Of a stretch of 64,000 bases of DNA, positions 10,201-21,540 are shown piece by piece. Below the pieces are notes generated by a model. That model saw only the letters and a list, made by a program, of their open reading frames with translations. It made no database searches and was not told the origin of the DNA. The DNA comes from Odiellus spinosus (taxonomy: Eukaryota > Arthropoda > Arachnida > Opiliones > Phalangiidae), in assembly GCA_963920705.1 (NCBI GenBank), contig OY987226.1, positions 32,663,686-32,727,685 on the forward strand, written 5' to 3'. The position numbers were made by a program, and so were the translations under genes. Position 1 is the first letter of the stretch. Every line of letters starts with the position of its first letter.

Positions 10201-11103
10201 ATTAGTCGAATTAAGCGGAATTTACCTTTATTTCGAGGTGGTTCAGCGTATTCGTGACTCTGTTTCGAAAGATGGAAATTTTAGTGGAGATGTCGGAGAC
10301 TTTATAAGGTAGGAATCGGCCCTTGATCTCCGATTGGAACTCTGCCATTAGTCTATTCTCGTTTAAACGAAGCGGATTTATATTTGTGGTTAATTTCGTT
10401 TCGAGAGTAGTCTCGATCTACGATCGAGTCCATTCGAAGTCGGCGTCTCAATCAAATAATGACGGCGCTATAAATACCAACCTGAAATGAGAGACTATCT
10501 TCTCGTACAGCGCCTTTACTCGTCTGTCCCAGTTTTGCTATATAAATGTATAGATGCAACAAGATGATCAAGCCCTTGGGACGGTGCTAAACGCCTTAAA
10601 GTCATTGGGGCTCCGCGTTGGCCACATTCCATTTCTAAAGTTACTCGTACGCGAATGCTCGTTTTTCCGCGCCGGGAGAATCTGATTACTCAAAAAGATT
10701 CGATTACCGATTAGTGATGGAACCGTCATTTTTCAGGATAAACGTCTACCGCGATTATTTCGCCTTTTTAGCCACACCTCTCCCTACTACGGAGGTGGCT
10801 GTAGGTTCTTATATCGTTTACTCGAGCTCGGATACTATAACGCTTTTTCTTCAATATTTGTTATCTAAGTTTCGTTGGCTCAATTTCATCGAGAAACTGC
10901 TCCGTTTGTAGAATAAATATCATGAAATTGGGTAACAATATTCTTTATAAATGGAGGGAAAAGGTTTCAAAAAGATCCGGCCTAAAATAGACGCGACACC
11001 GCGGACGACTCGATCGAATTAATGGGAATTTTAATCTTTTAAAAAAAGCGTAGGCGCCTACCTCAGCAGAATAATATGCCGATATATTGAGTCGGTTGTC
11101 CAT
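7006..11103 (-). CDS. IR gene 1: divergent ionotropic receptor, multi-exon
   Basis: Seen: eight exon candidates in order on the minus strand (11103-11062, 10537-10478, 10417-10226, 9763-9575, about 9419-9227, 9132-8951, 7706-7543, 7258-7006), joined by GT-AG sites with compatible phases, giving about 420 residues. The channel core has the IR layout: M1 (FFLIMFLSAATVYLSTRCL), a pore/M2 segment around ILWDFIASFFFE, the M3 segment SVRLVLGFWLLGITIFC, an S2 part with ETKEDL, and M4 near the C-terminus (VPFRLFAYGMAAAIGVKF). Known: IRs are divergent relatives of ionotropic glutamate receptors, used by arthropods in smell and taste. The protein is shorter than the usual 550-650 residues, so a 5' exon or part of S1 is probably missing from my model. 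The ATG at 11103 is only a candidate start. A diverged paralogue lies at 24.5-33.1 kb on the plus strand. Family sure; exon 1 and the M1 exon start are not. Confidence 0.75.
7543..7706 (-). CDS. IR gene 1, exon 7 (S2)
   Basis: 164 nt. The donor splits a TGG codon (TG|GTAAGC), as in gene 2. Encodes VYISKKSNSEKIY...ESRLFEYDARIHETIKNW, matching VSKKSAADEIY...QSRLFMYNPRIHEIIMNW of gene 2. The acceptor GGAG|ACA gives the needed phase 0. The N-terminal 16 residues are poorly conserved. Confidence 0.7.
7707..8950 (-). other. IR gene 1 intron with GC-rich insert
   Basis: Intron between exons 6 and 7. It holds a GC-rich stretch (about 7770-8030) unlike the surrounding AT-rich sequence, with long chance reading frames and no family I can name. 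The last 50 bases before the exon, up to TCTATTTGATCTAG, are conserved in gene 2, so the acceptor side is ancestral and the GC-rich part is probably inserted. Confidence 0.4.
8951..9132 (-). CDS. IR gene 1, exon 6: M3 and start of S2
   Basis: 182 nt, the same length as the gene 2 exon at 27902-28083. Acceptor TCGTTTCAG; donor GAA|GTAGGA. Encodes FPSDWGILSVRL, the M3 helix LGFWLLGITIFC and the S2 stretch around KEYAVVETKEDL, which corresponds to the 'T..DL' region following M3 in IRs. The gene 2 copy is about 70% identical in protein. Confidence 0.8.
9227..9419 (-). CDS. IR gene 1, exon 5: M1 and pore/M2
   Basis: Encodes M1 (AFFLIMFLSAATVYLSTRCL) and the pore/M2 segment ILWDFIASFFFE, ending in phase 1 at donor GAGC|GTAAGA. 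Joined to the next exon it reads FFFEPFPSDWG, as expected between M2 and M3 of an IR. The 5' end is uncertain: the GAG before AAATTG at 9419 gives the right phase but has no pyrimidine tract. Confidence 0.65.
9575..9763 (-). CDS. IR gene 1, exon 4 (end of S1)
   Basis: Sixty-three codons starting KVGGYELN and ending IVEIDIQ. The acceptor TTATTCAG and donor CAG|GTAAAT match gene 2 (26392-26577) exactly in position. The shared core NPPLVWKHSS/DPPLVWKYSG is the best conserved extracellular part of the pair. Both exons are phase 0 at each end. Confidence 0.75.
9905..10075. mobile_element. MITE-like hairpin in IR gene 1 intron
   Basis: Inverted ends around CCTAGGATTACTTCTGCCTG and TGTCAC with nested pairing inside; outer limits approximate. 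A relative sits at 25905-26047 in gene 2. The copies are on different sides of exon 3 (here 3' of it, in gene 2 5' of it), so they are separate insertions of one family. Confidence 0.6.
10090..10163. repeat. GCGAAGCCGCG inverted repeat in IR intron
   Basis: Perfect 11-bp arms (10090-10100, 10153-10163). A weaker counterpart (GAAGCC arms near 26246 and 26306) lies in the same intron of gene 2. Confidence 0.5.
10226..10417 (-). CDS. IR gene 1, exon 3 (ligand-domain S1 part)
   Basis: Sixty-four open codons with donor AAG|GTAAAT. The 3' part (around RNRVTNTLNHLEIK) aligns with gene 2 (HNRVTNVQHQKMK). The acceptor is either before ATC at 10417 or before ACT at 10411. Gene 2 has deletions and stops in the matching stretch (about 26060-26140), so this exon is intact only here. 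Confidence 0.55.
10478..10537 (-). CDS. IR gene 1, short exon 2 (S1 region)
   Basis: Twenty codons (QNWDRRVKALYEKIVSHFRL). The acceptor TTTATATAG and the donor TTG|GTATTT are both conserved in gene 2 at 25731-25790, which reads GVHDSRMKALYEQMGSHLRL. Equal length, phase 0 at both ends and mostly conservative changes support a real exon. Confidence 0.6.
11062..11103 (-). CDS. IR gene 1, candidate first exon
   Basis: Fourteen codons starting MDNRLNIS and ending in a phase-0 donor (GAG|GTAGGC). The paralogue at 24485-24523 reads MDNRLNVS with a donor at the matching place, so the site is conserved. The start codon is inferred. Upstream sequence stays similar between the copies but has no shared open frame, which fits a 5' UTR or a decayed exon. 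Confidence 0.4.
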
Positions 11104-11299
11104 GATTATCGATTGTCGATTACGATGAATGACGTCGGATCGAAGGAATCCTCGTAGCGTTGAGGATTGAATGATACCAATCTTCCCCGCAGTTTTTTCG
11201 AGCAATTATTAAGACTCGCTGATCAATCGGGGTGGTGCCGTCTTCGCGATTTAAAGCAAGCCCAAAGGGGTTTCAGTGACCTTGAGTTTAAATTACTCC

Positions 11300-12120
11300 T
11301 ATTGGATAGATGTGACTCCGCCCATTAATTTAACAATACATGGGTCCCATTTTTGTCGTCTGCTTTGTAACAACTTTGGGGTCCCTTTAACTCCTTATTT
11401 ATCAATCTATCGATTTGACGATTAGGTGATTAGGCGTAACTCGTTTAAAATCGAATAGAGGTGTGCGTCGCGTACAACGGAATCTTACCATATTCGTCTA
11501 CAACGCGGACACTAATAATAATAAAACGCGTATCTATTCGCGACTTCTAAGCCTTTACCCGAGAAGCGAGCGAAATGATAGTTGATCGATAAAGAAGACG
11601 CTGTCATTCCAGAGAAATGACCTACATTAATTCCAGAGTATATACCCAACTACAGTTATTTTAAACGCGTAGACGATCAATTCTCACAACGTCAACACGA
11701 ACTCTGTTCGTAATCTCCAAGGAAATACTAGTCGGAACGGAAAAATGGTATTTACCATAATATCATGATTAACTCGAGGAAGAGTGAAATGGACACATTT
11801 TTCATCAACTCCAAACGCAACTCGATTCATCACGAACATAATTACCTTTTTTTATAATCGCCAATTTTAGAAATATTTAAAATAAAACTTTCCCGGAATA
11901 CTACGTCATCGTGCTATGGTCGTTTGATTTCGCTATTGCGAGCCTACGGTTTGATGCTCGCGCGTTTTGCCATTCCGAGTAAGAAGGTCGATTTCGCGCG
12001 GTCTTTTTCGTAAAGGTACTCGAATCCGGATCGAGTCAACTAGGTTTTGTACGAAAATTATGGTTAATTATGTTTCGGGAATAAACTACCTCATATACCG
12101 GATCAAAAATGACCCGTATA
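11300..12120. other. No gene seen
   Basis: AT-rich sequence between the 5' end of IR gene 1 and the foldback element. No conserved reading frame, tandem repeat or terminal inverted repeat found by eye. Confidence 0.5.
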
Positions 12121-12125
12121 CATGT

Positions 12126-12482
12126 TGTTTCGAAAATGGTGGTAGGACCAAGCTACAGTGGGTTCTATGGGCCATTTTAAGACGAAAATGTTCTATGACG
12201 TTTTGTCGTACGGGGCGCCGTTTAAGAGTTACGAAATGAACCACTCGCGGGTGACCCCTTAACGTTTATTAATAAGCGTATACTCAATGATAAAATCAAA
12301 TTTTTATCAAGCCCGTGCTTTTTAAAAAACAGCCAACTAATTAAACGTATTTTATCATTGAGTACCGTTTAATTAATGTGCGTTAAACGGCGCCCCGTAC
12401 GACAAAATGTCATAGAACATTTTCGTCTTAAAATGATCCATAGAACCCACTGTGGCTCGGTCCTAAGACCATTTTCGAAACA
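12126..12482. mobile_element. Foldback element, arms about 130-170 bp
   Basis: TGTTTCGAAAATGG at the left end pairs with CCATTTTCGAAACA at the right. Arms stay similar through GTGGGTTCTATGG, TACGGGGCGCCGTTTAA and ACTCAATGATAAAAT, with small indels, around a loop of about 50 bp. Reading frames here are side effects of the arms. TSD not identified. Confidence 0.65.
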
Positions 12483-12659
12483 TCCTGAATATTATTGACA
12501 TTTTCAATTTAAATGTGGCGTCTTAACAGCTTGATTTCGGCTTTTCTCTTCAATCTCCCTTTCGAATTCATTACTTTCAAAGCTTTGTACCCCGAGACTA
12601 TTTCGAGATTAAATTCCCGATAACGTTTATTACTATCGATACTCGATGGCATCCGTCCT

Positions 12660-13600
12660 AGTTCCGCTAAATGTTAACACACCGTATCGCCGCAGCCCGG
12701 CCGGCTCTGGAGGTCCTAGGCGTGAGTGCTTCCCGGGGGGTTTCCGTCCCGAACCGGCTGCGCCCTACCCGTGCTCGGGCCGACGAATCCGGGTACCGGT
12801 TTCCAATTAGGGGCTAAATCGGGGCTGCGCCTCCACGCTATTGGAAGGTACTGTCCCCGGAACCGGCTTTGGCGTCATCCTACGCCAATGAGTCGGTCCT
12901 TGGGGCCATGGATAGTATGAGAGGGCCGTATGGTAGTGTTGTGCGGGTTGGGGTCGCCCACTTGCTTCCCTCCTTCTGCTACCTAAGTCCTCGCACACCA
13001 GTGCGGTCCCACTTGGTTCTACATAACCTTGTGGCCCGTTCCGGGCGTGGTTTCGCGTGCGGCACTCTAGTGGACAGATGATGACGGCCGCACGATTTTG
13101 GCGGTGGTGTTGTGTGCTCCCCAGCACGGTGCACCTCCTTAACAAACAAAATCTGATGTTGGCGCCAGACGAGGCCCGAATTGAGGCAGGTTGCATGTGT
13201 ACTTTAAATCTATTACTATTATTAATCTTTTTTCGCGGCAACAAAATACGATCAGGTCCCTTCGTTTACTATCCTTTCGCGCTGGCGAGAGGGGCGAGGT
13301 ATCTAAATTTCCCCAAGCCACCCCGCTCTCTCGACTCCACCCGTGACCCGCGCTAGAAACTCGCCTAGCTCCCCGCCGTTAATCTCCCCAAATCCTAGCG
13401 GCTCCTCGACGTGTTTGTCCACTGATTGGCCCAACTCCCTTCCCGCGCCCCCGCGTTAGTCGGACATTCGGTCATCGCGCGTTCTCTTCCCCCTGTCCAC
13501 AGACTCCGCACCAATCGCGTCCTCTATTCAACCTCGTTTATTAGGGAATAAAATCTTAGCGGACGATGTTTCGGTCACGATCCTCGACGCTTGGCCCCGA
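12660..13600. other. GC-rich block, possibly retroelement-derived
   Basis: About 0.9 kb with much higher GC than its surroundings and a 145-codon open frame on the minus strand (12807-13244) with many P, R and H residues. No reverse transcriptase, gag or known domain is visible. Base composition unlike the neighbours suggests insertion. Could be a non-coding end of a retroelement or a repeat specific to the lineage. Confidence 0.3.
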
Positions 13601-15880
13601 AAAAGAAAAACTAACTATAATAAAATTAAGCTTGAGGTATTGACCATAGTGATTAACTTATCATATTCCTAAATTAATAAACGAGACAAAATTTTCGTGT
13701 TTAAGAAAACCGGTAACTCGGAAAACACCCCTAATACCCTAGCACATATACTCGGTAAAAAAACGCGGCTTACGTCCTTTTACGCCTTACAATGTTCGGA
13801 GTGTAATTTTTTTAGTTCGCCAACTTCGCCTTCGTAGGAAGTAACGCCGGTAAAAGAAAGATAATAGTCTCGCGTGAAAAACCATTTTGGGCGCTATCAA
13901 TACGGACTTAAATTTTAACCCAAAGAAGGTTAGATAATATACCTCGGATGTAATAATAATCTCAAAGTGCGTTTGGAATAATATTTCGTAAGCCGGAAAG
14001 GCCAAGGCCCGCGGAGCTCGGACTACAACACTCGAGTGAATTATTTTGCTAAAAAAAAAGCCGTTAAAAGAGTCGGACTTTTCAGTAGGATATGGAATAA
14101 GATCGGTAAAAGCGATTCATTATCGGTTCAAACGTCGGATCTCCACCGAAGGTAAATCAATAGTCTATTTTTAATAAGTTTGTGGATAGAGCTCGAAGAT
14201 GTCTTATCCAAAACCATTTTGGCAATTACTAATAATTAAAATTTTTTAAGCCTATTTTGGAGATGTATCGTTTGTCATTAGGCCTAAAAATCGGTGGTCT
14301 TAGATCTGAAAATTCCAGAGAAATAGGTCACGGAAAAGTTAAGAGTTACGGTTATTATTAATATATAATTATAATTTTGTTTATCTTCTATTAGTAAGTT
14401 TCAATCGTACGCGATATATTCGTTAGTTCGTAATTTTAAATGCATCTCGAAAAAGTTCATACTTTTCTAACGCGTCGTAGGCCTAACTTTACAAATCTCA
14501 TGGATGGCGGGAATCGAACAGAGGCGTCGCGCGTATCGTCATCGCGAAGATTTCCATCGAATACGTCGAAATATTTCGAGTTAATCATCCAAATTTATCG
14601 GTAATAGTTAATTTAGGTTACATATTATCTAATTTAATCAAAAACTGCCGTGGGTTTCGCGTTCCAAATAGCTAAAACGTGTTTTTGCATCTTCCTTGCT
14701 CTAAACCTTGGCCTAGTTGTAGTTGTCATTATCAAAAGGGGATAGAAAGTAAAATATATATATATCAGAATCAGGGTCCATTAACTTGGGTTGGCACAGG
14801 AGGAGAAGGTAGAAAAATATTTCAACTCCAAACAGTCAGATACCCGAGATTTTTTACCCTTCATGAAAATTGATAAAAAATTATCAATCTACACTTTTCT
14901 TATTTTCCGTTTTGTATTGAAAACAATAGATAAATAAATAAAAGGGAGTCCTTTTTCATAAGTTGAGCGTCGACGTCACCTGTGACGTTTCTTGTGCAGA
15001 AGCACGGCGCCCGCAGTCAGAATGACAAAATTCTAAAGATCTCTAGTTTTACTCTCAAGCTTAACGCCTGCTTTCTCCGCGCCTGCGCTCTTTTTACATC
15101 CGGAACTCTAGGGGATGAGTGACGTCTACAGTGACGCGGCCGCTAAACTAACAAGTTGATCAAGCCGAACTGAGCTTTTTATATATTTATCTATTCGTAG
15201 AATGCTACGCGCTCTCTTATCTTTTTACTCATGCGGGGGACTGCGTCTCCCCCTCGCACGAGTATTGCGCCGACTTTTGTCGACACGAAACCGTGTCCTA
15301 GCCTTCCCCTCTGCAAAATTTTCGTCTCCATTTTTCGTGTCTATCATCAACCTTGGATCAAGTACAATTTAACAATGTAAAGCCGGTTCTCCTATAAGAA
15401 ATTGTACCCTTTCCTAGGTTCGATTCTTTACATAGAACTCCCAAAAAAGGGTAAAATCGCCTATCCAACCGGAGATATCTTTCTTCGAAATACGCGAGAC
15501 CCTTTTAATCCTTAGTTTGTACGCGTAGAAATCCGTGCGTGTTCATGAGACAGACTTGAGGCAGCTGAATGCACCAATCGGAGAGGGTTAACTCTTTAGA
15601 CATGCGCACAAACCACCCCAACTTCCCAAGATTAACGAAGAGAACTAAAAACTCGGCGGCCCGAGCTCCCGTCGAAAAATTTAAATACAGGTTAATTTTT
15701 TTATCACATTGCGTTGGCTTAACTAATTTCAAGTAGGGCTACTAAATTTCTTTTAATATTATAAAACTCAAATGTGTACCCCCTCACTTTTCGAAATATG
15801 TTTTTATTAAATTTTTGTAGCTATTTCCTCAACCTCGGCGTTGTCCCTTGGCCCTCGGCCGCCGGTACCCTTTTCATCGG
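13600..15880. other. No gene seen
   Basis: Mostly AT-rich unique-looking sequence with a short AT microsatellite at about 14755. A 64-codon frame at 14679 and others show no recognisable motif. Confidence 0.45.
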
Positions 15881-15888
15881 CTGTCTAA

Positions 15889-16696
15889 CCATGGATGTAT
15901 AAAGAACTAGCGTTCATGGATATATCACTCTGAGAAAAACACGGACACGTTTTTCGTGTACTGCTGGCGCCACCTATTAATAGTATTTTTCATTAGAGCC
16001 AGGGTGGGCAAACGTCACTTCCTTTTTTTTGGGGGAAATCGGGGGGGGGGGGGGCTAGGGTAGCTCTTTTGCGCCTGCGCGCTCGTGGGAAATTTTAAAC
16101 GGCGTCTCCAGTTTGTCTGGGACAATTCAAACGGTTTTTGTGTCTTCTTCTGTTACTTTTTACTGTTAGTCCGATTAGTCGCAGTCGTCCGTTGTTTTGC
16201 AGATTTAACCATTTAAAACATAAAACAGGTTTGGATATTGGCTTTGGAAATGGTATAAATTTTACCCCACGCATATGAGGCATACCAAAACGCCTAGAAT
16301 CGCTTTTGCAAGTGGGATGTATGCAATTCTTATTCCCCCCCATTATGATCCGACTTGGTATTGGTACTTATATTTTAAATAAATTCATTTTCACCATTTA
16401 ACTCTGTTTAAAATCCATTTAACCAAATTCCAACGGTTGGCGCATAATCCCGTGAACAAGTCATAATTTGAGCAGACGACAACTATTTGAATTTTTAAAA
16501 TAGTTGGTGGCTCCCCCTTTTTTTTTTTTATCGATGTCGGACAAAACGCCCTACTTCCGGCAAGTACTATATTGGAAAAGGGGGAAAAAGGCTATCTTGC
16601 CCCCGCGCTTCTAACCAAAATCACCTCCTACAGAAATTGCCTTACCGAAGGTACGAGTGATATATCCATGAACGCTAGTTCTTTATACATCCATGG
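15889..16696. mobile_element. TIR element copy 1, 808 bp, TSD TCTAA
   Basis: Ends are inverted repeats of about 40 bp starting CCATGGATGTATAAAGAACT. TCTAA lies at 15884-15888 and 16697-16701. Interior contains a poly-G run (about 16043) and no transposase. Tandem with a second copy; see next entry. Confidence 0.75.
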
Positions 16697-16701
16697 TCTA
16701 A

Positions 16702-17383
16702 CCATGGATGTATAAAGAACTAGCGTTCATGGATATATCACTCTGAGAAAAACACGGACACGTTTTTCGTGTACTGCTGGCGCCACCTATTAATAGTATT
16801 TTTCATTAGAGCCAGGGTGGGCAAACGTCACTTCCTTTTTTTTTCGGGAAATCTGGGGGGGGGGGGGGCTAGGGTAGCACTTTTGCGCCTGCGCGCTCGT
16901 GGAAAATTTTAAACGGTGTCTCCAGTTTATCTGGGACAATTCAAACGGTTTTTGTGGTCTGTTTTTGTGTCTTCTTCTGTTCTTATTCCCCCCCATTATG
17001 ATCCGACTTGGTATTGGTACTTGTATTTTAAATAAATTCATTTTCACCATTTAACTCTGTTTAAAATCCATTTAACAACATTCAAACAAAGGAGGAGAAA
17101 AAAAAAAAAACAAATTCCAACGGTTGGCGCATAATCCCGTGAACAAGTCATAATTTGAGCAGACGACAACTATTTGAATTTTTAAAATAGTTGGTGGCTC
17201 CCCCTGTTTTTTTTTTATCGATGTCGGACAAAACGCCCTACTTCCGGCAAGTTCTATATTGGAAAAGGGGGAAAAAGGCTATCTTGCCCCCGCGCTTCTA
17301 ACCAAAATCACCTCCTACAGAAATTGCCTTACCGAAGGTACGAGTGATATATCCATGAACGCTAGTTCCTTATACATCCATGG
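16702..17383. mobile_element. TIR element copy 2, 682 bp, tandem with copy 1
   Basis: Nearly identical to copy 1 but lacks about 125 bp of the interior and has a small A-rich insertion near 17100. It shares TCTAA at 16697-16701 with copy 1 and has TCTAA again at 17384-17388. The arrangement element-TSD-element-TSD suggests insertion into the duplicated target or unequal exchange. Confidence 0.75.
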
Positions 17384-17739
17384 TCTAACACGGCCGCGGC
17401 GCGATGGATATGCGCCGGAATTATCTCTTTGCACAATTAAACGAACCAAGATACTGGTCAACAAAACTCAGATCACGTTACCTATGTCAAATTAAAGTCA
17501 AAAAACAGGGGCAACATTGATCAGCACATTCCTCGTGTAATGATATTTAATTTTTAAGAAATACGCGAACTGACCATACCCGCACGAGTATTAATTCTGC
17601 TGGAGGCAGCTTGTTTAAACATTAGCATAGTCCGTGTGTATTTCTTACCTTTCGCTCTATTTCTTCTAATATCTAATTAAACAGTGTTAGCTATTTGTTC
17701 AACTTCTACCTGTCCCTCTTTTGCCTCTATTTAATAATA

Positions 17740-18015
17740 CATATTTTTTACGATTATTCAACCTTCTTTTGCCACACGTACACACAAACCCGTCTATCTC
17801 TTATCATTGCCTTGGTTCAGATATATTATAGATAGAGTGAATCCAATCTTGCCGCCCAATGCCTTCTTAGCTGCGCTTTAGCCTTAACAACCTTTTATTA
17901 CCGTTGTTCAACCTTCTTTTGCTGTCCGTACGAAGCAACAAACCCATCTATCTCTTATCATTGGCTTTCTTATTACATATTATAGATATAGTGGGAATCA
18001 AATCTAGTCTCCCAA
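17740..18015. repeat. Tandem duplication, unit about 150 bp
   Basis: TATTCAACCTTCTTTTGCC...CCATCTATCTCTTATCATTG occurs twice (about 17752-17880 and 17905-18020) with moderate divergence. Confidence 0.55.
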
Positions 18016-19059
18016 TGCAAGCTTAATTGTTTGAGCGAAAACGAATAATCAACATGAAAATATACTTTCCATGGTCTTTATTTCTCACGGCTTGTTTCTT
18101 TCCCCGCCTTTTTCTCCATAAACTCTTTTCCACGGGACAATTGTTAAATGTATAAGGTTAGCCCGAAGATAGGCGTTTGGCGCTTTATCTACGAACAAAT
18201 CACTCGTATTTAAACGAATAACGATGGATAAGAAATTCACATTTCAAAAATTAGTCTAAAGAATTAGAAAAATATTTCAAATTGACTTTTAATTTGAAGA
18301 ATATAAATAAAACTTAGATTTTGAATCATCATTTTATTCATTAATTTTCACGAAAATAAATTTTAATTTTTAACGCGGATAATATTCTAACGCTATTTTT
18401 GGACAAAAATGGATATTGATTATGTTTTTTTCTTTATCTTCGAATAAGTTAACCCTAATGAAAAATAGTCTATTTTTAATCAAACAGATAATATACAACA
18501 GAATTTAGTATATTTTATCCAATTAATAAAAAATTATAGGAATTCCGAGCTCTATCTCCACTACCCAAATTAACAATATAAGAATTTACAAACAAATATT
18601 AATCTAGAAATAATTAAAAAACACGGAAAATAGACTTAGCTGGGTTCATGGTCAGCGACCAATCAGCAAAGGCCCCTCGTTATGGCGAGATCTCCATGAG
18701 ACTACCAATAGCATTCAAGATCAAACAGTTGAATTTAACAATAACTTGATTCGACAAGTAGGAAAATAAATTGACTGGAATTTAATTTTTAAGTGGTTTA
18801 TTTTCCCTTGATAACGAGTAGAAGAAGAATGTCAATAAAAAGTAAAAGCTACGAAAGTATCTTAAGTAGAAACATTAAATCTGGTTTAATGACTCTTAAA
18901 CCAAAAAATAAGTTGGGAAACCAAAATATTACCTCTCCTCGTACCAAGTCTAATGCTAAACAAGAAAACTAATCAAATCAAGTAGACGATGTTAAAAATT
19001 TATTTTATAATTTTTTGGTTAAAATAAGAAAGAGAAGTGGCACACTAGTTGCTATAAAG

Positions 19060-20065
19060 GTTACTTTTGCCGCTACACTATTTGTACGACGGAGCTAGTG
19101 TCACCCGCTGGTTGAACGTTAACATGATATTTATTTACAAAATAAAATTAAATTTAAATATGATATTATGATAGAAGACTAATACTATTTTATTAAGCAT
19201 AATTAATACGAAAAAATCGTATTAAAATAACTAGCCAAACTCTAACGACAATTAAAAATAGGAGCGTCCCGAGAGCGACGAACGGAGCTATATGACTTAA
19301 GTTTTATTTTCAGTCTCTACACTCTCTCTAATATTATACGAAGAGACCCCACGCCACTACCTTCATTTCAGATCCTTTGTTATTTTACAGATACATAATA
19401 GTTGAAGTTTATCTGAAGTTAAATTCTAATCAAAATTATAGCCATAAAACCATAATTAAATTATTTTCAAGCTAAAAGACTAAATTAAACGTAATGATGA
19501 TAGAATCAAATTAACTACGATTAAACAAATTGCAGTTGAAATGGATTTTACAAGAATAAACCCAACTGAATTTCTAGATTATTTATTATTAATTAATTTA
19601 AACCTAATGATGTGATTAAACAAATTATAGAAAATGAGTTTGACCTTCCTTGACTGGAAGGTATTAAGGTAAGCTTTAAGCCGAGAAACTAGTGTCACCT
19701 AGAGCATAAGCTACTAATTAATCCATGGCTACAGATAGAAAGTTAATAGTAAAATAATTAAATTGAAATACGATTTTATGAGAGAGGACTCGAACTATTT
19801 ATTATAGAATTTCCATCAAGCATAATTAAAGGTTTTAAAAAAATCGTACGCCTTTATTTCGTAATGTAGCTATACTCCTACTTCCGTACTATAATCTACG
19901 GCTTGGAGAGGAAGGAACGAGACTAGCGTGACCTAGTGACAAAAATTTAATAGCAAATTCATTTACAAAATATAATTAAATTTAAATATTATATTATGAT
20001 CGTGGAGGGCTAGTAATATTTTATTATATAATTTAAATTAAGAGTAATAAACTTTTAAAAATATT
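19060..20065. repeat. Three diverged AT-rich repeat units
   Basis: Blocks at about 19090-19230, 19690-19850 and 19920-20060 each begin near CTAGTGTCACC (or CTAGCGTGACC) and continue with AAAATAAAATTAAATTTAAA-like sequence. Spacing is irregular. No ORF. Confidence 0.4.
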
Positions 20066-20399
20066 TTCTATTTAATTGGTTACATAAAAAGCATTATACA
20101 CGGGGCTACTATGACCCAGCCGGGCTTCCGTAGTGCACCCCTTAATGATTTAAGACGTTTTTATCTGAAAGTCCTTCATGTGCTTATAGCATATTCGTTA
20201 GCGCATATGTATGGCTATCCCAAAAGCTGAGCAGCCTCGGGTGCGGACATTAATTGGAGGGGAGACCTTTTGTGAGATGTTTTATTTAAATAGAAAAATT
20301 TCCAAATATGGAAATTGTACCGCCACCTATGAGAAGAGTAGTGAACTAAAATATTAGAATTTTTTTACGATGACGTAATTGCGAACACCGCGAACGACA

Positions 20400-20440
20400 G
20401 ATACACACACACACACACACAGACAAACACACACACGATC
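20400..20440. repeat. (AC)n microsatellite
   Basis: Interrupted run of AC dinucleotides. Confidence 0.85.
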
Positions 20441-20448
20441 AGGACAGA

Positions 20449-20482
20449 GCTTCTCCGTGAACTAAAGTTCACTCGGAGAGGT
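20449..20482. repeat. Recurring hairpin motif, copy 1
   Basis: CTTCTCCGTGAACTAAAGTT then CACTCGGAGAGGT: a stem of CTCCG/CGGAG plus GAAC/GTTC around TAAA. Copies at 31982-32016 and 53941-53973. Confidence 0.6.
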
Positions 20483-20928
20483 AATAATGGTGTTTATAAA
20501 GTACTTTGCAATTAAACACGCGAGAGATATTCAGACGCCAGTCGATCGCGAAAAACGTCATTGGTATCGTTTTATACAGATTAAATCCGTATTTTTAGTA
20601 AGATGTAACGAATATTAATATCGGAATGATGGGATGTCGGATTAAACATCAGGCCAGATCGAAACTCGCGATTTAACAAACCAACGTTTAGGAAACAGCG
20701 TCACAAAACCAAGATGCAAAATAAGTAATTTTCAAATATTCTTTTCTTGATTTTTAGATGGGTTTTTCATTGTCTTAAAAACCCCAAAACCTCTAATTGA
20801 ATTTATAATTTTCCATTCTCAAATCGGATCATGATCCCAAGATCATACAAGTGGGTAATTAGTAAATGAGCAATTAATATAATAATCCAGTTTGGGAGTT
20901 TTATTAATGGGGAAGTAAGCGTAGATTC

Positions 20929-20929
<1 letters not shown>

Positions 20930-20972
<43 letters not shown>
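20930..20972 (+). repeat. A43 homopolymer
   Basis: Uninterrupted A run, one of several around 40 A on the plus strand (25215, 32489, 53358). No clear retroposon body upstream. Confidence 0.8.
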
Positions 20973-20973
<1 letters not shown>

Positions 20974-21355
20974 ATTGTATTTTGGTGAACTTGTAACTGA
21001 GTAACTAAAGCCCAACAAATGAACGGTTTTCAATACTTAAAACTAGAATAATTGAAGTATTGTTGGTTAACCGAAATTGTGAAGTCAACGATATTGTGAC
21101 ATACGTGCCAAGTGTGTCCCTTGCTTAAGAAGTATCAAAGACAATTATTTATAATACATTAGAACGATTTAAAAAATTTTTTAATAGTTTTAAAGTCCAT
21201 TTTCTATTTTCTCGAATTGAAGTGGTAAATGAGAATTGGCGATTTCTTTATTGAACTAAATGCTTGGGGATATTGCACTCCAAAGATAAGGTCAAAATTA
21301 AGTTTAACCAACATCTACAAAACGCAAGATAAATGAGCTACCATGAGAAATAATT

Positions 21356-21540
21356 TATACGAAAAAGAAGTGCTTCGCACCCTTAAAAAGGGCTCTTTAT
21401 CTAACTCGGGTCAAACCTGTGAAGGGACACAAATTAATTGTTGGAGAAAGAGCAATTTAATATTTTAAAATTATAGTTAGTAGATTTAGTATACACTACT
21501 TCAAGGATTTTATTATTATTATATATTTTCCAAAAAACGG
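21356..21540. repeat. Solo arm of the 3.2-kb foldback element
   Basis: About 85% similar to the left arm at 3227-3424, starting near GTGCTTCGCACCCTTAAAAA and ending CCAAAAAACGGATA. Confidence 0.6.

Noticed and set aside
12126..12482. Pair of genes on opposite strands in the foldback
   Set aside because: The frames are mirror effects of the inverted arms and lack similarity to any family I know.
12807..13244. 145-codon minus-strand frame
   Set aside because: GC-rich block with open frames on both strands and no recognisable domain; treated as a chance frame.
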